This document shows positions 6,620 to 14,013 of a DNA stretch of 45,722 nt, one piece after another (position 1 is the first letter of the stretch; every line of letters begins with the position of its first letter). This stretch comes from CAYNND01 sp964528735 (GTDB lineage: Bacteria; Patescibacteriota; Minisyncoccia; Phycocordibacterales; UBA2100), in NCBI GenBank assembly GCA_964528735.1, contig CAZGUV010000008.1:1-45722 (forward strand), given 5' to 3'. The position numbers and the translations under genes were made by a program. The notes beneath the pieces are model-generated. The model was not told where the DNA came from. It worked only from the letters and a program-made list of their open reading frames with translations, and did no database searches.

Positions 6620-7522
6620 GTGAAAGACTTCCTCGCTGCAGTATTTGTTGTAATCGCACTCATAGTCATTTTCATTGTCCTTGGTGGGGCACTCGGCTCT
6701 CTCGGGTCAACGTTTTCAATTGGTAGTTGGTACCACAAATGGTCAGTAGCACAGCCTGGTGGCGGAACACACCTGACAATTGATCTCTCGAAGGAAAAAC
6801 TGTGGGCTCCTGCAACAGCAGGACTTACTGGTGAATCCCCATACAAAGATAAAGTGAGTTTTGACACCATCGATCATGACCCCCAGCATGAAAACCCCCA
6901 TGATGAGTACCTTACCATTCGCGCGAGTGTACAAAACGAACAAGCAATATCAATAAAAGGATGGTCTGTTGAAAGTTACGTATCACGAACTCGCATACCT
7001 CTTCCCAAGGGTGTGCTCCTCTACGCACTTGGAAGGGAGAATGCATTAGTACACCCCGTACTTGCTCCCGGGGAGTTTGCATATATTGTCTCTGGAAACT
7101 CACCACTTGGTGATTCATTCCATACTAATTCATGCACCGGACAACTTGCTACGTACGCGCCATTTACTCCTGCACTCTCGCAGGTATGTCCAGCAATGGG
7201 AGATATTGTCCCTGCTACGGTTGAAAACCTCCGAGTATATGGAGAACAATGCATCGAATACCTCCAGTCACTCATGCCATGTGAGATCCCAGGCAAAAAT
7301 GTTCCGAAAGATTTGCTCCCGCTCTGCCGCGCACTTGTTGAAAAGGAGATAACATACAATAAGTGCATCGAGCGAGAATACAAACGCTCTGGTTTCAAAG
7401 TGTTTAATATGGGTGGATGGTATCTCTACCTCGAAAGCCCTGCCGAAGTATGGAGAAATAAATACGATGTCATCCGACTTCTTGACGCTGACGGTCGCGT
7501 TGTCGACGTGCTCTCTTACTAA
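6620..7522 (+). CDS. Membrane-anchored protein with possible lamin-tail-like domain
   Basis: A 300-aa protein with one N-terminal membrane segment (about residues 5-27, VFVVIALIVIFIVLGGAL), so the rest lies outside the membrane. Around residues 90-125 it reads EYLTIRASVQNEQAISIKGW, like the core of lamin-tail domains, and the C-terminus RLLDADGRVVDVLSY also fits the last strands of such a fold. In between are paired cysteines (CTGQL...SQVC, CIEYL...MPC, LCRAL...NKC) that could form disulfides. The GTG start is chosen because TATACT lies exactly 6 nt upstream and no better start exists. It follows the MurE-like gene by 40 nt and its stop overlaps that of the convergent methylase gene. Function unknown; lamin-tail assignment is tentative. 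Confidence 0.65.
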   Translation: MKDFLAAVFVVIALIVIFIVLGGALGSLGSTFSIGSWYHKWSVAQPGGGTHLTIDLSKEKLWAPATAGLTGESPYKDKVSFDTIDHDPQHENPHDEYLTIRASVQNEQAISIKGWSVESYVSRTRIPLPKGVLLYALGRENALVHPVLAPGEFAYIVSGNSPLGDSFHTNSCTGQLATYAPFTPALSQVCPAMGDIVPATVENLRVYGEQCIEYLQSLMPCEIPGKNVPKDLLPLCRALVEKEITYNKCIEREYKRSGFKVFNMGGWYLYLESPAEVWRNKYDVIRLLDADGRVVDVLSY

Positions 7523-7983
7523 ATCTTTGCGAGCGCAAAGAGTGCAATCCCAAAGGCAGTTGACACATTCAATGATTCTTTTACGCCCTTGAGCGGAATC
7601 TCCGCAATAACATCAGCCTTTTTTAATATCGACGCATCAATACCGGTGACTTCGTTGCCGACAATCATCGCCACTTTTTTACCGTGTACCTTTTTGTAAT
7701 GCACCGAAGTATCGTCTTGTTCAAGCGCTACAATCATGTAGCCGTCTCGCTTTAAACGAGCGATGAGTGTGCCGATCGCTTTTGCAGATTCCCATGGGAC
7801 AAGCTCTTCGGCACCTAAAGCTGATTTTGCAATCTCCTTTTGCGGAAAACCGAAGCGGTTTGTCGGCGCTGGAGTGTACCCTGTAAGAAATATTTTAGAG
7901 ACCCCCGCGCACTCAGCGGTACGAAACATCGCCCCTACATTGTGTGCACTTCGCACATTGTGAAATATGCATACTATCTCCAT
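7519..7983 (-). CDS. SpoU/TrmH-family RNA 2'-O-methyltransferase
   Basis: A 154-aa SPOUT methyltransferase that methylates ribose 2'-OH in tRNA or rRNA using S-adenosylmethionine. Motif 1 is NVRSAHNVGAMFRTAECAG (residues 9-27), motif 2 is IVGNEVTGI, motif 3 is IPLKGVKESLNVSTAFGIAL near the C-terminus. These form the deep trefoil knot that binds the cofactor. There is no N-terminal RNA-binding extension, so the length is close to the small single-domain members. The RNA target cannot be told. A -10 (TGG-TAGGCT) lies 6 nt before the ATG. It is divergent from tRNA-Lys and convergent with the 6620 gene; the two stop codons overlap (CTAA at 7519-7522). Confidence 0.9.
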   Translation of the reverse strand: MEIVCIFHNVRSAHNVGAMFRTAECAGVSKIFLTGYTPAPTNRFGFPQKEIAKSALGAEELVPWESAKAIGTLIARLKRDGYMIVALEQDDTSVHYKKVHGKKVAMIVGNEVTGIDASILKKADVIAEIPLKGVKESLNVSTAFGIALFALAKI

Positions 7984-7989
7984 AGACAG

Positions 7990-7998
7990 AGCCTACCA
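7990..7998 (-). promoter_or_regulatory. Extended -10 of the SpoU methylase gene
   Basis: TGG-TAGGCT on the minus strand (hexamer 7990-7995), 6 nt before ATG 7983. The hexamer is weak but the spacing fits the window-wide rule. Confidence 0.4.
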
Positions 7999-8023
7999 CA
8001 TACCTTTCACTTTTATAATTTTG

Positions 8024-8032
8024 TGGTATATT
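8024..8032 (+). promoter_or_regulatory. Extended -10 of tRNA-Lys
   Basis: TGG-TATATT with the hexamer at 8027-8032. The predicted start is about 8039, giving a 5' leader of about 3 nt before the mature tRNA. Confidence 0.6.
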
Positions 8033-8041
8033 CGCGATGCT

Positions 8042-8114
8042 CCCTCTATAGCTCAGTCGGTAGAGCAGCTGCCTTTTAAGCAGTTGGTCGTTGGTTCGAT
8101 TCCAACTGGAGGGA
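8042..8114 (+). tRNA. tRNA-Lys (anticodon UUU)
   Basis: The cloverleaf folds fully. The acceptor CCCTCTA pairs with TGGAGGG (one G-U). The D arm is GCTC...GAGC, the anticodon stem GCTGC/GCAGT has loop CTTTTAA with anticodon TTT at 34-36, and the T arm is GTTGG-TTCGATT-CCAAC. The discriminator base is A. The 3' CCA is not encoded (the genome continues CAG), so it must be added by a nucleotidyltransferase. It is a single tRNA with its own promoter and terminator. Confidence 0.97.
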
Positions 8115-8162
8115 CAGACATATATAAGAACTCAGTACAATCTGAGTTTTTATATATGTCTG
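8115..8162 (+). terminator. Terminator of tRNA-Lys with a long stem
   Basis: A near-perfect 21-bp inverted repeat (CAGACATATATA..AACTCAG and its complement, with one G-U pair) around loop TACAAT. The inner stem AACTCAG/CTGAGTT is followed by TTTT, which gives the classic intrinsic terminator. The outer AT-rich part extends the hairpin and also protects against read-through from convergent guaA. Confidence 0.85.
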
Positions 8163-8201
8163 CCGACTGAGAAGACTACTATTGTGGCGGCACGTACAAG
8201 A

Positions 8202-9782
8202 TTACTCTGGCTCAGTAGTCGCAGGTGGCTTATCTGTCTCGTTGAATAGCACAGTTCCGATTTTTTTATGTCTACAGAGTGTCTGCGTAATCTCCTTTCG
8301 AATTGATGCAGGAAATTGGACACCTTCAGCAGTCATAAAATCAATGGTTTTGACTGCTCGTACTACAATCGGTGGAAGGTAGACACGCTCATCCCCCTTT
8401 ACGCCCACATGTTGAACACCAGCAGCAAGACTGACAACGAGCTGCGACACCACCACATCCTCTTGTTGTAAGTACTCACGATGTTTATGCAAAATCGAAC
8501 GAACCGTTGCGTCAGCGAAGCGTACAATGTCGAGGCGCTCTTTTGTGACCGGTGCACCATTCACTCGTAGAAGCAGACCAGGACCAGGAAACGGTTCACG
8601 TTCTGAGATAATCTTTGGCAGCCCTGCGCTCTCTGCGAGTGCACGCACTTCGTATTTAAATAAATCCTTGAGCGGATGTATCTGAGCTACTGAGAATTTC
8701 AGGCCTACATTGTGGTGTGTTTTAATTTTGACACTCTCACCTCCGCTTCCTGATTCAATAAGATCAGTCGCGAGTGTGCCTTGGGCAATACACAACACCC
8801 TCCCCTTTTTGCTCAGCATTTTTACGGCTTGAGCGAAGGTTTTTTTATACACCTCCCGAAACAGGCCACGCTTTTTTTCTGCATCTGTGCACTGCGCAAG
8901 CGCACGAAGCATCTCGCGCTCAGCGTCAATCACAACCAGCTTCACGCCTGCGTGTCGCGCAGCTTGTTGAACATGTTGTATTTCACCGTCTCGAAACTGC
9001 CCCACATTAATACAGATAGGAAAAACTCGTTTTGTGCCGAGCGCACTTTTCAAAAGTGAAGTGAGTGTGGTCGAATCGACCCCTCCACTAAATCCGATGA
9101 TTACATGCTTCCCTTTTGTTTCTGTAACAATATCCTCTGTAATTTTCTTCTTAAACGCTTCTGCATCCCAGTCTTGAGTACATTGAGCAATGTTTGTTAG
9201 GAAATTCGAGAGGATTTTTTTGCCCTCTTTTGTGTGAGTGACTTCTGGATGAAATTGCACGGCATAGAGGCGTCTTTTTTCATTCTGAATTGCTGCGTAT
9301 GCATAGGTGCTCGCTGAGGCGATTGCCTCAAATCCTTTCGGAAGCTTTTGCGGAGTGTCCCCGTGGGACGCCCATACACTCTGCATCTTCGATGTATTAT
9401 CAAATAGCTTAGATTTTTTAGTGAGTGTTATCTGCGCTGGACCGTATTCTGCATGATCACGAACATGCGAAACCACACCACCAAAATATTTAACCATGTA
9501 CTGCATTCCATAGCAGATACCAAGTACTGGTACCCCCGTATTCCATAATTCTTTTGGTGGCTGCGGTGCATTTGGGTTATTTACACTCGCATCACCACCT
9601 GAAAGGATGATTGCATCCACCGTATGCTGTGCGAGCCAGCGCTTTGCATTACTTGTGTTGAGCACTGCAGACCTAAAGCCGAGCTCTCGGAGTGTGCGTG
9701 CAATAACGAGCGTGTACTGTGAGCCTAAATCAACAATAAGAATTCGTGGGTGCCCCACTTGACCAGCACTCTGAGCCTTCAT
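8202..9782 (-). CDS. guaA: GMP synthase (glutamine-hydrolysing)
   Basis: A 526-aa enzyme that converts XMP to GMP with glutamine and ATP. The N-terminal class I glutamine amidotransferase shows ILIVDLGSQYT, the nucleophile Cys90 in GICYGMQYM, and the His/Glu pair in VQFHPEVTHT. The ATP-pyrophosphatase domain shows GFSGGVDSTTLTSLL around residue 228. The C-terminal dimerisation domain shows REPFPGPGLLLRVNG and ends in DKPPATTEPE, the usual family ending. All catalytic residues are present. The start fits because an extended -10 TGG-TAATAT ends 6 nt before it; that -10 includes the TAA stop of the upstream gene. It is convergent with tRNA-Lys. Loss of most purine steps is common in reduced genomes, so GMP may come from salvaged precursors (inference). 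Confidence 0.97.
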   Translation of the reverse strand: MKAQSAGQVGHPRILIVDLGSQYTLVIARTLRELGFRSAVLNTSNAKRWLAQHTVDAIILSGGDASVNNPNAPQPPKELWNTGVPVLGICYGMQYMVKYFGGVVSHVRDHAEYGPAQITLTKKSKLFDNTSKMQSVWASHGDTPQKLPKGFEAIASASTYAYAAIQNEKRRLYAVQFHPEVTHTKEGKKILSNFLTNIAQCTQDWDAEAFKKKITEDIVTETKGKHVIIGFSGGVDSTTLTSLLKSALGTKRVFPICINVGQFRDGEIQHVQQAARHAGVKLVVIDAEREMLRALAQCTDAEKKRGLFREVYKKTFAQAVKMLSKKGRVLCIAQGTLATDLIESGSGGESVKIKTHHNVGLKFSVAQIHPLKDLFKYEVRALAESAGLPKIISEREPFPGPGLLLRVNGAPVTKERLDIVRFADATVRSILHKHREYLQQEDVVVSQLVVSLAAGVQHVGVKGDERVYLPPIVVRAVKTIDFMTAEGVQFPASIRKEITQTLCRHKKIGTVLFNETDKPPATTEPE

Positions 9783-9788
9783 TAGGGT

Positions 9789-9797
9789 ATATTACCA
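9789..9797 (-). promoter_or_regulatory. Extended -10 of guaA, embedded in a stop codon
   Basis: TGG-TAATAT on the minus strand (hexamer 9789-9794). Its TAA is the stop codon of the upstream gene, and it ends 6 nt before ATG 9782. Confidence 0.6.
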
Positions 9798-10982
9798 CAG
9801 ACACGTTTTGAAGATACAGAGCGAGCCTTGTGGCTCATCAGATTCTGAAGTGACATTGAAACTACCTGTCGGTGCCTGTTTTGCAACTTGTATCATACAA
9901 CTTGCACGTGCAATCACCTTGCTGTTGCTGTAGCAATCAATACCATACGTTGTAGTTCGCTTCGGATATGGGATTTGTACCGTCCCAAGTGGTGCGCGGC
10001 GTGCATTAAACCCCCTGCCTTCAACCCATACTTTTTTGCCCTGTGTTGAACCGCATGACCATTGGATAGTAAGCCGATTTGTTTCTTCCTTGTGCGTACA
10101 CGTAACATACGGCTTTGATTTTGGCACCGCAACCACATCTTCATTCACTTGAATATCTACCGTACGAACTGTTGTCTGGGTCGTTGTATCTGAGACTACG
10201 GTTGGGAGTGATGTTGGTTGTTGGTAGTACTGTGTCGTGTTTTGCTGTTGTGGTGCCTGGTAGTTATATCCATACTGCTGCCCTTGCGGAGTGTAGCTTC
10301 CAGTAGTTGCCCAGCGACCATCTTCGTTTGCGAGCACTGGTGGTTGCTGTTGCTGTTGCTGTTGCGTGTTACCTCCCAAGACAGGATCTCCTGTTGCCGT
10401 ATGAATAGTCTGGCCGTCAGGCAGCCGTATGTTTGCTCCATTTCGCACATAGGTCAGGAGTAGATTTCTCATCTGCGGATCTTGGATTTGTGAGATTCCA
10501 TTTGTTGTATAGTCAGGACCCCATGCAGCTACTGATTGTCTATTATCAACATGAAAAAGATTTCGATTATAGTAACCGAGCCCACCAATGCAGCGATTTT
10601 TACAACAGAGTCCTGCGAGCAGTAATTGACCAAAACGTAACGGGTTACCGCGTACGACAACATCTATTGCCCTCCCTTGAACATGCTGACTTGATGACGC
10701 ACCGCCAACCTCAGCGTTGTGCTGTGGTGATCGATTTCCTGAGGTCACTGTGCATACACTGTCTTGTCGTGACTGTATGAGTTGCTGTGCATTCCCGCCG
10801 AGCGCAACACAGGCATTAATCACAATATCGGATGTATACGTATCAGCCCCCATGAGGCGCGCGCCGTGGGTACCTGACACTTCTTGCGGGCATGCTGGGT
10901 TACTCGCAGGAGTGCTATTTGCATATACACGCTGTCCACTACTGAGCAGAAGGAGTGTGGCTACTGTGGCTAAAACACGCAT
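9792..10982 (-). CDS. Exported M15-family peptidase with Ig-like tail
   Basis: A 396-aa exported protein. Residues 1-21 are a signal peptide (cleavage near VYA). Residues about 45-165 resemble zinc D,D-carboxypeptidases of the peptidase M15_3 type: TSGNRSPQHNAEVGGASSSQ, then H100 and D107 in HVQGRAID, and H144 in FHVD as third ligand. These enzymes trim peptide stems of peptidoglycan. Residues 205-260 are a Gln-rich linker. Residues about 290-367 form a Cys-containing Ig-like module (TIQWSC, TTTYGIDC, ASCMIQV) shared with the four following upstream genes. A TACAAT box lies 6 nt before the ATG. It is the last of five surface-protein genes and is followed by guaA. Confidence 0.75.
   Translation of the reverse strand: MRVLATVATLLLLSSGQRVYANSTPASNPACPQEVSGTHGARLMGADTYTSDIVINACVALGGNAQQLIQSRQDSVCTVTSGNRSPQHNAEVGGASSSQHVQGRAIDVVVRGNPLRFGQLLLAGLCCKNRCIGGLGYYNRNLFHVDNRQSVAAWGPDYTTNGISQIQDPQMRNLLLTYVRNGANIRLPDGQTIHTATGDPVLGGNTQQQQQQQPPVLANEDGRWATTGSYTPQGQQYGYNYQAPQQQNTTQYYQQPTSLPTVVSDTTTQTTVRTVDIQVNEDVVAVPKSKPYVTCTHKEETNRLTIQWSCGSTQGKKVWVEGRGFNARRAPLGTVQIPYPKRTTTYGIDCYSNSKVIARASCMIQVAKQAPTGSFNVTSESDEPQGSLCIFKTCLW
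10343..10365. repeat. Short tandem repeat coding for poly-Gln
   Basis: Nearly four units of the hexamer TTGCTG/CAGCAA type within the linker of the M15 peptidase gene, coding for seven consecutive Gln residues. Such runs are prone to length change. Confidence 0.7.
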
Positions 10983-10988
10983 ATATGT

Positions 10989-10994
10989 ATTGTA
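10989..10994 (-). promoter_or_regulatory. -10 of the M15 peptidase gene
   Basis: TACAAT on the minus strand, 6 nt before ATG 10982. Confidence 0.6.
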
Positions 10995-11032
10995 CTTACT
11001 TTCATGCCTGCATTGTGCATCTATACACAGCG

Positions 11033-12466
11033 CTAGATATCTTCAAGCGGATCTTCAAAGAGTGTTTGTACTTCTTTTGTCTGTTGAGAGCTTTTCTTTT
11101 GAGTGGTGCTGTCGTACATAATATCCTCCTCAATGATGGTAACTGTCTTTGTTGAGTTAAACACTTCTGAGCCAGTCTTTGCCTTACATTTAATTGTAAA
11201 TGTTTCTTCACCTTCAATTTCGGCTGAAGTGAATCGCCCACTTTTATCAGTCGACGCGATTCCTGGACCTGTGACAGTACATGAACGAGCATTCTGCGAA
11301 GACCATGTAACCTCGACTGTTTCACCTGGATATACCTCTGACGGTTCAACTTCAAAGCGAACTGACATTTTCGCTTGTTGGGTCACTACCGCAATGTCGC
11401 ATGTCTGTTTTGCAACCAACACTTCTCCCTTTTTACATTGGACTGTGTAGCGAGTTTTTTGTTGCGGCTTTACGGTTGCACTACCACTTACCGCACCTTT
11501 TGTACTGAGTGGTGCGAGTGAACTTGAAGACACACCTACAGATTTTGTTCCGGTTGGACATTCCCAGTCGATTGTTGCAGTTTCACCTTTTGCAATAGAA
11601 TCAGGTTCGCAAGTAAGTGTCATCGCAGAATCAGCAAGGGATGGGTCGGTAATGTTTGAAAGTTCTGGGTTTTTCTGGAATGGATCTTGCCCAGGTTGCA
11701 TTCCTGGAGGCATGCTTTGGTCTCCACCTGGTTGTCCACTTCCCCCTGGCTGACTACCACTTGGCTGCTGACCTTGTCCTGTCTGTGGCTGACCCTGTCC
11801 ACTCGGCTGACCACCACTTGGTTGTTGGTCTCCACCTTGGTTGTTACCTGCAGGACCTGGATCAGCGATAGGACCTCCTCCTTGGCACGGCGGTGTTGAC
11901 GGATTACAACTTGCTTGACGATGTTCTATGCATTGAATGTGCGGACCCCAGTACGGGAAGTGCAATTGATACTGTGGCGCCATACGACGCAACATACCTT
12001 CACAGGTTACATCTACTGCAAGTCCATACTGGTGACATGAGCGCCCCGCTGGTGCACAACCACTTCGTCCTCCTCCGCACATTGATGCTTGCTTCGCTGC
12101 ACTTCTGTATGCACTTATGATTCGTGGGGTGCATCCTGCACGAACCGCTGCGTCAAAGAGTTTGGTGAGTCTACATGCGAGCCCTGAGTTGATACCACCT
12201 TGTCCATTTGGTCCTGATGGCACGCACTCGTTCTGACGAGTACACCCATATCGAGCAAGAGCTTGAAAGGGATCGCCATCACATCCTCCGTTGAGTAGTT
12301 TTGTGTCATTTGCTGTCGCATTTGTCGTATCAATACCCATTGAGTTGACCGCGGCGGTCTGTGTATATGAAGCAGATGTTTTGATTGAAGATGAGTGCTG
12401 TACTAAGCCAGCTGCAGTGACAAGAACAGCCATCACAAGCACTGGTACAAGCACCGAATATTTCAT
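11033..12466 (-). CDS. Exported D-Ala-D-Ala carboxypeptidase-like protein with two Ig-like modules
   Basis: A 477-aa protein with an N-terminal hydrophobic signal/anchor (about 5-22). Residues about 95-185 match the M15 D-Ala-D-Ala carboxypeptidase pattern: ITAYRS-like IISAYRSAAKQ, zinc ligands H145 and D152 in CHQYGLAVDVTC, and a likely third ligand H176 in YWGPHIQC. It has many cysteines, so it is probably disulfide-stabilised outside the cell. Residues 190-265 are a Gly/Gln/Pro/Ser linker. Two Ig-like modules follow: one with IDWECP and TRYTVQC, the other with VTWSSQNARSCTVTGPG. The start is set by TGA-TACAAT 6 nt upstream. It probably acts on peptidoglycan, but whether on its own wall or another cell's is unknown. 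Confidence 0.7.
   Translation of the reverse strand: MKYSVLVPVLVMAVLVTAAGLVQHSSSIKTSASYTQTAAVNSMGIDTTNATANDTKLLNGGCDGDPFQALARYGCTRQNECVPSGPNGQGGINSGLACRLTKLFDAAVRAGCTPRIISAYRSAAKQASMCGGGRSGCAPAGRSCHQYGLAVDVTCEGMLRRMAPQYQLHFPYWGPHIQCIEHRQASCNPSTPPCQGGGPIADPGPAGNNQGGDQQPSGGQPSGQGQPQTGQGQQPSGSQPGGSGQPGGDQSMPPGMQPGQDPFQKNPELSNITDPSLADSAMTLTCEPDSIAKGETATIDWECPTGTKSVGVSSSSLAPLSTKGAVSGSATVKPQQKTRYTVQCKKGEVLVAKQTCDIAVVTQQAKMSVRFEVEPSEVYPGETVEVTWSSQNARSCTVTGPGIASTDKSGRFTSAEIEGEETFTIKCKAKTGSEVFNSTKTVTIIEEDIMYDSTTQKKSSQQTKEVQTLFEDPLEDI
11720..11860. repeat. Gly/Gln/Pro/Ser-rich degenerate repeat region
   Basis: Degenerate repeats coding for units such as GGQPSG, GQGQPQ and GSQPGG form the linker between the peptidase domain and the Ig-like modules. 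Confidence 0.6.
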
Positions 12467-12472
12467 AGGACC

Positions 12473-12481
12473 ATTGTATCA
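12473..12481 (-). promoter_or_regulatory. Extended -10 of the carboxypeptidase-like gene
   Basis: TGA-TACAAT on the minus strand (hexamer 12473-12478), 6 nt before ATG 12466. Confidence 0.65.
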
Positions 12482-12528
12482 GTTCTTTTTTTATACCCCA
12501 CCTCATTGCACACAGGGTATGGTATGAG

Positions 12529-14010
12529 CTACCGAACTTCGACTTGTACTGATTTGGAGACCGTATCACCACGTGTTGTTCTACACTCGAGCACATACTC
12601 TGCGATACCTCGCGTATACAATTCGTCAGTACTTGCAGAGCCTTCTGTGCCTTCCTCTGAAAGCCCTTCGCCATAGACCACACATGAATCGACTCGAACA
12701 GCTGCCCATGAAATGAGAACGGACTTACCGCGTTTTACTTCTTTCAAGTCAGCATCAATAGTCAATGCTGGGCTTGATGATGTTGCTGGGGCCTCACCTT
12801 GCTTTGTCTTTTTTGGTGAGATAACACATGATGCTTCACTAATCACCGATTGCTTCTTCAAGCACTGCACGGTGTACGTGGTCTTGCGCGCAGGAGAAAC
12901 CGCAAGTGAGCCAATGAGCGCACCTCGTGTCTTAAATTGCGCATCAGCTGGTTTTGAAATACCTCGAGAGAGCGTTGCGTCGCTTGGGCAGCTCCATTCA
13001 ACAAGCGTATCGTCGCATGTGAGCAAATCCTCACTCACATCATCTACGGCGACATCATCAGCGATTTTCGGTGTTGTATTTGTATCAAATGGTAGCTGGT
13101 TACTGCTTGTAGTTGGCTGGAACGGATTTTGATAGGGATTCTGGTATGGATTTTGACTAAATGGATTCTGCTGCCCAGTCTGTGGAGATTGCTGTGCCCA
13201 TTGATTTTGATTTGCGAACGGATTTTGACCATGGTTATCCTGATTACCTCCGAGGCCTTGTATCATCGGACCGAGCGGGCTGTTGTTGCCTTCAATCATT
13301 GTGCCGAGACCCTTCAGCTGACCGACATCAGGTGGGACATCACCTGGTGGAATCTGCCCGTATGCCATTGCTGTACCTTGCGCAAGTTGCTGACAGTTAT
13401 AATTCACAAACCCAATCTCAATACGAGCAGACGCAAGCGCAATCTTCGCCATCATCTCCTTATCATTTGGATTAAAGACTTGGTTTGGTTGAATGCCTAC
13501 CCATCTCGCAACTGTATTTGCGTATGTCGATGGATTATTTCTAAAACCAGGCGCTGCAGGGTTGACGTGGCAACTTGGAGCCCACACTTGCTTGAGTTCA
13601 ATCAAAGTACACCGCGGACGGACACCGCCCCCATTACATGCATCCGGTCGTCCACGAGTACACATATCACGAATAAGTGCGATATGTGCTGCTATACCGT
13701 GGACTACCGATGGAAAGATGGCAGTTCTATTGTTGTTACTGAAACTTGTACTTCCGAACTGCTGTGCGATACGGTTATACACCTGGGCTCCAGGATTTCG
13801 AGTCTCACACGCCAACTTACACTGACCACTACCCCGAGCGTTGGTTGCCATAAACTGCTCACACCATCGCATAAAGTCAGCGGATAGACCGTTTGTATCA
13901 GCAGCAAAAGTTTTTACTGGTTGGAGAAACAGAAGAGAGACGACGCAAAGAACAACCCCCGCGTACGCGAGACGCTGCACTCTACCAGCTTGTGCAGTCG
14001 TCTGTATCAT
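12529..14010 (-). CDS. Exported protein, possible lysin/P5-like N-domain plus Ig-like modules
   Basis: A 493-aa protein with a signal peptide (1 to about 37, ending TFAAD). Residues about 38-200 contain RNPGAQVYNRIAQQFG, TAIFPSVVHGIAAHIALIRD, TLIELKQVWAPSC and NPSTYANTVARWVGIQP. This order of motifs (NPG start, A-x-F-x-s..GI.A, WAP, Y...V....G) recalls the virion P5/secretion-activator-like domain associated with peptidoglycan. I judge this from motif order only. A linker rich in Asn/Gln/Pro (NPYQNPYQNPFQ) follows, then two Ig-like modules (VEWSCPS...TTYTVQC and LISWAAVRVDSCVVYGEG). It starts 3 nt after the stop of the 1020-aa gene and has no -10 at the usual spacing, so it is likely co-transcribed with it. 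Confidence 0.65.
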   Translation of the reverse strand: MIQTTAQAGRVQRLAYAGVVLCVVSLLFLQPVKTFAADTNGLSADFMRWCEQFMATNARGSGQCKLACETRNPGAQVYNRIAQQFGSTSFSNNNRTAIFPSVVHGIAAHIALIRDMCTRGRPDACNGGGVRPRCTLIELKQVWAPSCHVNPAAPGFRNNPSTYANTVARWVGIQPNQVFNPNDKEMMAKIALASARIEIGFVNYNCQQLAQGTAMAYGQIPPGDVPPDVGQLKGLGTMIEGNNSPLGPMIQGLGGNQDNHGQNPFANQNQWAQQSPQTGQQNPFSQNPYQNPYQNPFQPTTSSNQLPFDTNTTPKIADDVAVDDVSEDLLTCDDTLVEWSCPSDATLSRGISKPADAQFKTRGALIGSLAVSPARKTTYTVQCLKKQSVISEASCVISPKKTKQGEAPATSSSPALTIDADLKEVKRGKSVLISWAAVRVDSCVVYGEGLSEEGTEGSASTDELYTRGIAEYVLECRTTRGDTVSKSVQVEVR

Positions 14011-14013
14011 AGA

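Noticed and set aside
12485..12520. ATACCC/GGGTAT hairpin next to a run of seven identical bases, as a terminator of the 493-aa gene
   Set aside because: On the minus strand the hairpin is followed by A residues, not T, so it has the wrong polarity.
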